Below the pieces are notes generated by a model. The model ran no database searches. It saw nothing but the letters and a program-made list of their open reading frames with translations, and was not told the DNA's origin. A program made the position numbers and the translations under genes. A stretch of DNA of 35,900 nucleotides from Planctomycetota bacterium (GTDB taxonomy: Bacteria > Planctomycetota > Planctomycetia > Planctomycetales > Planctomycetaceae), in assembly GCA_023417655.1 (NCBI GenBank), contig JAEZFD010000068.1, positions 1-35,900 of the forward strand. Reading direction: 5' to 3'. Shown piece by piece: positions 1 through 9,700 of this stretch; the stretch's first letter is position 1, and every line of letters starts with the position of its first letter.

Positions 1-2
1 CT

Positions 3-602
3 GTCTATGGCATTTTTCGAAGCTGGGTTCGCAGTGGTCTCTGGGAGGCCATTCACGACCGTCTCCGGGAACAGGTCCGACAGGCTGCCGGAAAGAAGAA
101 ACGCCCCAGCGTCGCCATTCTCGACAGCCAGTCGGTGCGGACAGCCGAGGGTGGAGTCGAGCGTGGATACGATGGTGCCAAGCAAATCACTGGTCGCAAG
201 CGGCACATTGCCGTGGATACGCTAGGGATGATCGTGTCGATTGTCGTGCACGGAGCCTACTGGCAGGATCAGGATGGAGCCTGCTTCCTGCTGATGAAAC
301 TCCGGCGTGTTTGTCCCCGGTTGAAGGTCCTGTTTGCCGACTCGGCGTATGCCCGGAAAGAGCTGCCAGAATGGGTTTGGGAAACATTCGGCTGGGTCTT
401 GCAAGTGGTGCTGCGGCCGGTGGGGATCAAGAAGTTTGTCGTATTGCCCAAGCGGTGGATCGTGGAGCGGACTTTCGCTTGGCTGGCGAGATATCGACGA
501 CACGCCAGAGACTATGAACGCACACCCGAGTCGAGCGAAGCGGTCACTTACATCGCCATGATCAATCTCATGAGCAAGCGACTCGCAAAGATGAAATCCT
601 AA
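3..602 (+). mobile_element. IS5-family transposase, 3' part (5' end outside window)
   Basis: The reading frame is open from the window edge to a TAA and gives about 199 residues of a DDE transposase. It contains a DSQS motif followed by VRTAEGG, GYDGAKQITGRKRHIAVDTLG, then FADSAYA, then WIVERTFAWLARYRRHARDYE. These match the three catalytic acidic blocks of IS5-family transposases (Asp in DSQS, Asp in FADSAY, Glu in VERTFAW). The frame continues upstream of the internal GTG at 135, so that GTG is not the real start; the true start lies left of the window. No frameshift or internal stop is seen in the visible part, so the copy may be intact, although IS5 relatives often split the protein into two frames and that cannot be judged here. 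The product would cut and paste the element's own ends. Confidence 0.88.
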
Positions 603-619
603 TTTTCAAACACGTTCTC
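603..619 (-). repeat. Putative right terminal inverted repeat of the IS5-family element
   Basis: Directly after the transposase stop, the reverse complement reads GAGAACGTGTTTGAAAA. This resembles the GAG...GTTTGAAAA ends of many IS5-group elements, which lie just past the transposase stop. The left end is outside the window, so neither the inverted match nor the target duplication can be seen, and the exact boundary is uncertain by a few bases. Confidence 0.4.
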
Positions 620-698
620 AGAAAGGCATAACAGAATCAGAAAAATGAAAAACTGAAAAACCTTGATCGAATGTTCCAGGTTTCGCGTTCCGTTTATT

Positions 699-704
699 TA
701 TAAT
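699..704 (+). promoter_or_regulatory. Possible -10 box upstream of the giant TPR gene
   Basis: A perfect TATAAT lies 90 bases before the ATG at 794. No good -35 box is visible at standard spacing: TTCCAG at 674-679 has a 19-base spacer and matches only half of the consensus. The 603-793 gap holds nothing else recognisable. The ribosome binding site of the gene, AAGGGGAT about 5 bases before the ATG, is strong. Confidence 0.3.
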
Positions 705-793
705 CGCCGTTTCATCTCAGGCTATTCTGGAGAGTCTTCTCCCTCTCGTTCTCGCCGGACCGATTTATCGTCTTCCCTCGTAAAGGGGATGTT

Positions 794-3700
794 ATGGCTC
801 AGGTTGAGTTGATTCGTCGCAATCGCAATCGCGGCTGGATGAGTGTGATTGCACTGTGCAGTTTAATTTACGGCGATTTCACACCCGTTGCTTTTGCCCA
901 ACCTGATGAGCCTGCTGAACTTTCCGCTGAAGATGCGAAACAGCGACAGATTGTCGAGCGGTTCCGGTCGATCCTCGAGAAGTCACCGCGGCGCGGGACT
1001 GCGCTCGACCGGGTCTATGGATATCACGTTGAGGCCGGGACGCTTGAGAACTTCATCAACGAGCTGAAACAGAAAGTGAAGGCGTCTCCCGGTGATGGCG
1101 CGCACGTTCTGCTGCTGGGACTGTTTGAATCACAGCGGGGAAATGATTATGACGCAGTGGAAGCATTACGCCTCGCTGAATCACTGAGGCCGAAGGATCC
1201 GCTTGTTTCCTATTATCTCGGACAATCTCTGCTGTTGGCGGGAGAGCCTGACAAGGCCGTAGAGGCATTTGAACGGGCGTTGTCTCGAAAACCAGATCGC
1301 ACTGATCTGATTGAAATCTTTCAACAACTGGGCCGAGTTCATCAGCGGGCACAGCGTCGCGAGCAGGCCATCGAGGTCTGGAAGCGAATGGAAGCGTTGT
1401 TTCCGGATGATCCCCGCGTTCTTGAGCAGATTGCCGTCACGCTCGTGGAAGAAGGGGATGTCGCACAGGCGCTCCCACGTTATGAGCAGTTAATCCGCCT
1501 GGTAAAGGATGACTATCGTCGTTCCACCTTTCGTATTCAGGCGGCAGAACTGAAGATCAAGTCAGGGCAGAAGCAATCAGGGCTCAAAGACCTTGAGGCA
1601 TTGCTGAGTGATTTGAATCCAGATGGTTGGATGGCGACTGACGTCCGCCGACGAATCGAGGATGTTTTCCTGCGGACCCATGATCAGGACGGGCTCGTCG
1701 CTTACTACGAGAACTGGCTGAATTCGCACCCGGACGATCTGGATGGAATTGCCCGACTCGCAAAACATCTGACGGCCGCAGGTCGAGTCCCTGAAGCAAC
1801 GGAATGGCTCGAACGGGCTCTGAAGCAGGCGCCGACGCGAGTACAGCTCCGCAGGGCGTTCATTGATCAGCTCGTTGATCGTCAGGATTACACGTCCGCA
1901 AATCAGCAATATCGCCTGCTCGCCGAAGCGTCCCCCGGCAACAGTGATGTGCTCCGCGACTGGGGACGACTCGTACTCAAAGATAAATCACTGTCACCGG
2001 CTCAAAGAAAGGCAGAAGCCACCCGAATCTGGAAGCTCATGCTGGACTCCCGGCGGGATGACGCTGTCACGGTGGCACAGGTCGCGGATCTCTTTCGACA
2101 TGCTGAACTGAATGATGAGGCATTGTCCCTCTATCAGCAGGCGGTTCAATTGGCTCCCGGCGACCCGCAGTATCGGGAATATCTCGGCGAGTTTTATCAG
2201 ATTCTTAAGCGGCCAGATGACGCACTGAAGACCTGGAAGGAAATGGTCACGGGTGATCGGAAGAACGCCGTGAATCTTTCTCGCCTTGCGGAAATTCTGC
2301 AGCGGTTTGGGCAGACGGAGGAGGCCCTTGCTCAGATTCGTCTCGCAGCGGAACTCGATCCCAAGGATCTGCTGTTGCAGGTGAAGGCGGCGGAATACCA
2401 CTTCAAGGCTTCGCAGCATGAACAGGCGATGCAGTTCATCACGACTGCGGAAGGTCTGACCGTTGACCCGGAAGAACGGAACACGGTGCTCACCCAGAAG
2501 ATCGAATGCCTGCAGGCCTCGGATCGACTGGAAGAGGAAACCGCGATGCTGCAGAAGACTCTCGCAGCGGAAGCGAATGCGTCTGCAGACCGCTGGTGGG
2601 TTCTGGCCCGTTACTTCGAAGCAAGCAGGAAATGGGAGCAGGCGCAGGAAGCAATTGAAACGGCCCTGCAGCGGGAGCCGGGGTCAGTTTCCCTTTTGAC
2701 AACTGCGGCCCGACTCGCAGAGGCGAGCGGAAATCCCGGGTTGGCCCGAGATCTCTATCGGAAGCTGGCGGATCAGGATCGTCGGTCACGAGGGGATCAC
2801 CTGTCGGCCGTCATGCGACTCTCTTCGCAGCTCGGTCAGAAGGACGCCGCACTCCAGGCCGGGAAAGACTTGATTCTCTCTGCACCGGGCAAGACTGAGA
2901 ATTATGAGACCTATGCGCAACTCTGTTTTCAGCAGGGCGAACCTGAAGAAGGATTCGAAGCACTCCGGAAGGCAATTCGCATCAACCCCACCGAGCCGCA
3001 ACTGCTGACTGTTCTGGCGGCGGCGCTCGCACAGCAATTCAAGACCGCTGAGGCTATCGAGCTTTATTGGAGAGCGTTCGAGAAGTTGGATCAGATCGAC
3101 GAACAGGTGGAACTGATTTCGAAGCTGACCGACCTGTATCTGCAGCAGAATCAGTTCGAGAAATTGACAAGTCGACTGGAGCGGGCTCGTCAAAGCGAAG
3201 AACAGCGGCGCGCGATGACGATCTGCCTGGCGCAAGCTTATTTTGTCGCGAATGAGTTTGCACGGGCCCGATCTGAACTCGAGAGTCTGCTGGAATCCGA
3301 AACAAGGGATACCGAACTGTTGCAACAACTCTCGAAGTTGTGTGAGCAGGACCAGGATCTGGACGCAGCGATTGCTTATCAACGACAGATCGTCAGGGTT
3401 GCCCCGTCTGTTGAAACAGAAATGCGGCTTGCCCAGCTGTATACGCAGAACGGGCGATTGGAGGAGGCACGCGAGTTAATCGTGCGGCATTCCCAGCAGG
3501 ATGACGATCCCGTCCGACTGTTGAGAAGTGTGGATTCCCTCCAGAATCAGCGGCAGTACGAGGCCGTGCTTTCTATCACCGAGCCATTGTTGCGGGCTCA
3601 GCCGGAGAACTGGGAACTGTTGTATCGCGAAGGTTTGGCATTGATGGAACTGAAGCGATACCCGGAAGCGAAAGTCCGGTTCCAGCAGATTCTGGACATC

Positions 3701-6700
3701 GATTTGCCTTGGGAAACATATGGGGTTCGTCTGACCGAGCAGTTGAAGCAGGCGCAGAAGAGAGCTGGAATTGCTGCGAATCTTTTCGTCGCACCGTCGA
3801 TACAGCGACATTCGACTCGATATGTGTTCCAGAATTCCTATCAGATTCGCGCGGCAATCGGCTTGGAGAATCGGGGGTATTCGTACTCCAACGTGGCAAC
3901 TTGGCGCCCTGAGATGTTCTCGGTCGCACGATTCGCCGCAGTGGGATGGCAGTACCGGATTGCTCAGGTGACCGAGTCGGAGGCCGAACTGATCCAGAAC
4001 TTCAAAGAGTCCGCGGATCAACCGGGGGCGACTCATTCGGCAGTCTGGAATCAGATCTTTCTGCTGTCGCTGCAGGACCGTTTTGCGGGAATGCTGCCCC
4101 TCGTAAGGCGTTCAATCGATCCCGCTTCTGATGATGATCTCAGGATGTTCGTCGAATTGGCCACACAGGTTCGCCAGACGACTCGCCAAATGACGCGCAA
4201 CGGGAATCAACTGGCAGGGCAGTTCCCATTGGAGAAGGAAGACCTGGAATTCCTGCTGCAGTGTTCTCAAAAGATTTCGCAGCGAACTCCAGAAACCTCT
4301 GCGCCTCCGCAGATGCAGATGCAGATGCAACAGGGGCTGATGGACATGCAGCTGATTGCTGGTGTCGCCAGAGAACTGCGGATTGCAGGCCGTACCGCCG
4401 AGGCAGATGAACTGCTGCAAAGCGTCTTCAGGAACGCACAGACTGTAAATGAACTGCAGGTGGCCTTGTCACTGGCTCAGCAGGAAGGCCTAAAGGAACT
4501 GCTGCCTGACTTACTCGAACGCTGGAAAGTTGCCATCCGCGAGAGTCGCCGCGATCCGACAAAGGCGTCGTCGGTTCTCATGATGGGCGGTTGGAGACAA
4601 GCGATGGAGCCCATCATGTTTCAGATCGACGTACTCATCACGGAGAAGAAGACACAGCAGGCCTTCCAGCTGTTCGACCTCATCTGTGATCTGTCCATCG
4701 AAGATCAACTTCAATCAGCTGCATTGCCAGTCGGTTCTCCCGCCGCGGTTCGGCAGAGCAGGCAGCTTCTCCAGAATCAGGGAAGAACCTATGTCACGAT
4801 CTATGGACAGGGAGGCGCTCGGGGAATGCATTCGATGGGAGGGATGGCTTTGAGTCTCTCCGGCCCGGAAATTCAGCGGTTGTTGCAACAGACAACCGAA
4901 TCCCTTCTCGCTCTGGATTTATTGAGCGATCTGGAAGTCCATCTGAAAGATCGAGTCGCCAACGCCCCGCCGGAGACAAAGCCTTATCTCAGCTTGATGC
5001 TTGTCGACTTCCTCTGGGAACATGAGCAGTTCGACGAGGCCATCGAGATTCTGAATGGAGATCTGGGCCCCATCAAGAATGATCCTTCGATCGTCTTCAC
5101 TATCGCCACATTATTTCAGCAACGGCAACAGTTCAGTGAGGCGCTGGAACTGGTCGACGGATTGGTGATTCGGGATCAGGCACTGCTCCAGAGGCGGGAA
5201 CTTCTTGCATTAAATCTGGCGGAACGAATTGGCGATACCGCACGGGCCAGACTTGCCGCCGAACGGCTCTTTGGAATGCGGCTCGATACTCAGACTCAGC
5301 TCCAACTGGTTTCTCAGTTCCGGCGTCTCGGACTGACAGAGATGTCAGACGCGATCGTCGCTCGCGTTCAGCGTCAGTCAGGAAATCAGACTCCCGTTCT
5401 GGTGAACCTGATGACGCTCGCTCAGGTGCAGGGGAACTCCGAGCTGGCGAAACAGATGGCCATCTCAATTCTGCGGAAGCAGACTTCGGCGACACCAGTC
5501 AATCCTGCAATGATCCGATTCTCGAGCAATGAATCTCAGAACAGCGAACGGCAACAAGCCCTGAAAGTACTTGCTCAGACTGGGGGGCTGAAGGAAAGAA
5601 TTCAGGCTCTAGAGAAGCGGAAATCCGAATCGCCACTGTCACTCCCCCTGTTTCTGGAGCTCATGGAGCTTTATCAGACCGGGCAGCAGAAAGATCAGGT
5701 CAGCTCACTCTTCAAAGAAGGGATCGAGACGTTCAAGGGTGATCCCGTCGTCAGGCTCCGCTACGTCCAATTTCTTCGTGATTCAGCGAAGACGAAGGAA
5801 GCCTGCGAACAGCTGGAACCTTTGCTCAAAGAGAAGCCGGAATGGTTCTGGAATGACTTTTATCAGGTGCAGAGTCTTTTCCAGCAGGCACAACAGCTGC
5901 CGCAGCTGGCCCGAATCGTTTCGGAGATGAACCTGAAGAATCTTCGCGATCCATGGAGCGTGCTGAATCTGGTCCAGGCTCTTCTATCCAATGAAGCGAC
6001 TCAGCAGGAAGGAGAAAAGCTCGCCAGAAAAATCGTCGATGAACGTCCAGAACTCGCCAGTCAGCTGCTTAACAATCTTCACGGTTCCAACATCTGGAAA
6101 CGCCGCGGCATCTTCGAAATTGGTCTGAAGGGCATCCTCCCTCCCGCATCAGCGCAATTAACTGATCCCTGGCACGGGTTGGACAGCGTGAATTCGTACG
6201 GTGAAGGTGGAAGTGCGGAAGGGCCATTCAGTCGGCTTCTCACCGGAGCAAAGGCGGCCGGGCAAGTGCAGGAGTTGCGTGACGCAATCTCCGAACGACT
6301 GAAGCTACTTCCTAAATGGACAGCAGGTCAGGCAATGCTGGCACTGATTGACATCAACGCCGGGCAGAAGGAGCAGGGGATCAAGGCTCTCCAGCAGCTG
6401 ATCGAAGACGGTGAAACCTTGAAGGATCCGCCGCCTCAGACCTGCTGGCTAATCGGGCAGGAACTCGCCGGAACACCGGCAACTCAGTCGCTGGCTGTGA
6501 AACTACTGAGGTCGGCGCAGGGGGATCGATTCGGCTTGCAGATCAGATTCAGTCCGACGGAAGCCCTCACAGAGGTATTGATCAAGACTGGTCGGAAGGA
6601 AGAAGCCAAAGCTGAACTTCTCAAGGCATTTCAACAGCAGGTGACGCAAAATTATGATTCCAGTTATCAGGCGTACATGAAGATTGAAAATACTAAGTTC

Positions 6701-9700
6701 GTCGGCGAACGGCTGATGGGACTGGGGTACCCCGAAGAGAGTCTGAAAATCTATCGTGCGGCCCTGCGGAATTCTGCTTCATTCTCAGTTGCCGCAAATT
6801 ACTACGGGCGTCCTGAGCGGATTGAAGAGCTCAAAGGCGAGTTCGAGAGGAACATGAAAACATGTCGGCAGCAGATTCAGAGATTCTCTGCAGACAGAGC
6901 GCTGGAAGCGATCCTCCCGACTGATGGTGAAGGGACTCCGTCAGGTGCCGTGGTTGACCTGATGCTGGTCGTCCCTGATTCATCTTCTGGCGATTCGAAA
7001 GTGATTGAGAGCGAAGTTCTTCCATTGCTGAAGGCTTGGAAGGAGCGGCCTGATTCCCAGCAGATCGTCGCAAAGCGGATCTCTGATCTTTGTGAAAAGC
7101 ATCCTGAAGACTGGTCCGTCCGGGTTTTCTCGGCCTTATGGGGGCTGCAGCAGGGAGGCGACGCTGCCGATGCAGAAATCGCTCAGCTGCTGAAGTTTGT
7201 CGCCGATCATCCGCTCGATGAGATTCCAGCGAAGCAGCGCCCCAATGCTCGCCATCGTGCCCAGGCGGAACAGGTTCTCCCTGTCTGGCTGGTGGCTTCG
7301 GCCTGCCTCGCGGATCCAGCCCGGCGCGAGTCTGGTCTGAAGCTGATGAACCTTGTGTTGGAAGCAGGTCAGCGTTTGAATAACTCTCAGTTCGCTCTCG
7401 CCGTTTACTACGAAACAGGGCTGACCTTCCTTGGACTGGGCGACAAAGCTCAGGCAGAGAGCTACTGGAAAGAATATCTCAAACTGGCAGGTCAGCGCCC
7501 TGAGTCCTCCGCCCGACAGACGACTCCTGCAGGATCCGGCCGGAACGTCTCCCCGGGACCTCGCACTCCAGACGCGGTGGCTCCGACGGTCGCTCCCTCT
7601 GCCATTCCCACTGCCGCCGTTCCACCGACAGCGGCCGCTTCGTCTCCGAAGGCACAGACCGTCGCGCCGCTGACGATTTCTCAGTTCCGCAATTGCATGG
7701 AACTCGCCGTCGTGGCGACGCAGAACGAGATGCCGTCATTGTCGTTCGAAGCGGTGGACGTCGCCCTGCGAGGGGGGATTCCAGTTGAAGACATTTCAAC
7801 CGCCCCGATGAGCCGCACGACGGCTCCGCTGATCATCTCGTCAACGGGTGCGACGATGGGCTCTGCGCGACCTCTGGACACCATCACTCCGCAAGTGACC
7901 CGCTCATTGAAGGATCTGCTTATCCACTGGGAAGGTCGAAATTATCCACCGGAGGCCGTCCTGAAGGTATTAACCGCCTGCATCCTTCCGGCCAATCGGA
8001 CGGATGAAATCCTGCTTTTTTCTTCCGTGAATGACGCCAACATCGTCGCGAAAGACGAGGGGTTGTCTCAGCAGCTCGTGATCTGGGCTCAACGGGGCGG
8101 GAAGATTGATGAAGTGATTCAGCAGGTGATCGCGAGAAGCCAGAGTCCCCGCTCAAAGATCTCCGGTCCTTCACTGCTCGTTCGACTGGAATTGGCCAGA
8201 AACGATCTCAACGCAGCGCGGATCCATCTGCAGGAACTGAACCAGGCTGCAATCAAACTGCCTGACGATCTCGAGCTTGCTGCCGGCGCGGCGTTCTCTG
8301 CATTTGACCATCCGGAACTGAGCTCAGAAGCCGGACCGCTTCTATTGAGGATCATGGGCTCTCGACTCGATCGGCTGGAATCCGAATCTGCGACCGCCGC
8401 CAAGGTTTTGAACAACCCGTGGATGATCGGCCTTCTTCGGGATCTGACCCTGAAAGGACAGCAATCATCCGTCACCGAATTCATCGATAAGTACGCCACG
8501 ATTCGACAGAAGTCGTATGCCCGCTATGGGGGAACTTATGGGGTTCACCTCCAATACAACGACTTCGCCACGATCGCTGAAGTCACCTCTTCGGTCGGAG
8601 AAACGACACTGGCGCTGCGATACCTCGGGCAGGTCGCCGACAACACGTCAACGAGCTTCGGCGAAGTTCGGGCTCCCTTGGCGCTCATCGGAATTGCTCG
8701 CGACCTCTCAACGCGGCCAGCGGCTGAACGGGCTGAAATCTGGCGGAAGTGGACGCTCCCTGATCAGACACATCAGAACGTGAGACTCGTGACTGCCGAA
8801 ACGAAGTGTTTTGAGCTGCCTTCAGAGGGTGGCTTCAATCCGTCTGTTTATCCGGTCGAGAAGCTGCAGCCTCTGCTCCAGACTTCCTTGATCAGCAATT
8901 TTCAACTGCTGGTTGATGCCGCCGCAGAGTCGGGAACGCTCTCGGGTTTGAAGTCGCAGGTCGCGGCCTGTCGCGAGACCGGTGGAGATGACGCGGAGGT
9001 CCTGTGGATGATCATTCTGATGCGGACGGGAGAACTGGAAACCGCCCGCCCGCTGATTGGAAAGTATTTCGCCATGGCGAAAGAGCGACGACAGAAGTTG
9101 TCACCGAATCAACGGGAGTTGTTGAGTGGAGAATATCTCGTCTGGCAGGAATTGATGCGGACTCCCGCTCTGGCTGATCTCTTATCGGGAGTGGATCCGC
9201 AACTTATTGCAATCCCGGGCAATAGCAGGGCAACTTCACTGATCAAGCGAATTGAACTCGATCGGACGTTGCTTCAGCGCCGGCTTCAGGGCGTCGAATC
9301 GATCGCGCCAGAGGCGAAGCTTGAGCACTGGATCAATGCTTCAAGTCGACTTCCCGACGTGTGGAGAAAGCACTCGCCGCGCTGGTGGGTGTCAGACGAC
9401 AATCAGTTACTGCAATTAAACAGTTCTTCAGACTGCAAATTGATTTTCCGTTCCCCGCTCTCAGGCGACTGGGCATTTGATGTCGATGTCTGGGCAACCC
9501 CACAAGCGGGCGTCGGAGTCGCGATGAGCGGTGAAGTCATTTCGCTCTTCCGAAGTCGCTGTGCAGGCAACGGTTGGTCAGGAGAACGTGAATTGCCCGC
9601 CGTTGCGCTTCGCAGGAGCGGCGAAAACCTGAATCACATCCGTATTGAGTCCTCACAAGGAACGTTGACGTATTTCGTGAATGGTCAGCGCCTGCGCGAA

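Noticed and set aside
4308..4332. Met-Gln repeat (PQMQMQMQQ) in the TPR protein as a microsatellite
   Set aside because: It is only a few GATGCA-type units long and lies within a continuous coding frame, so it is not a notable repeat tract.
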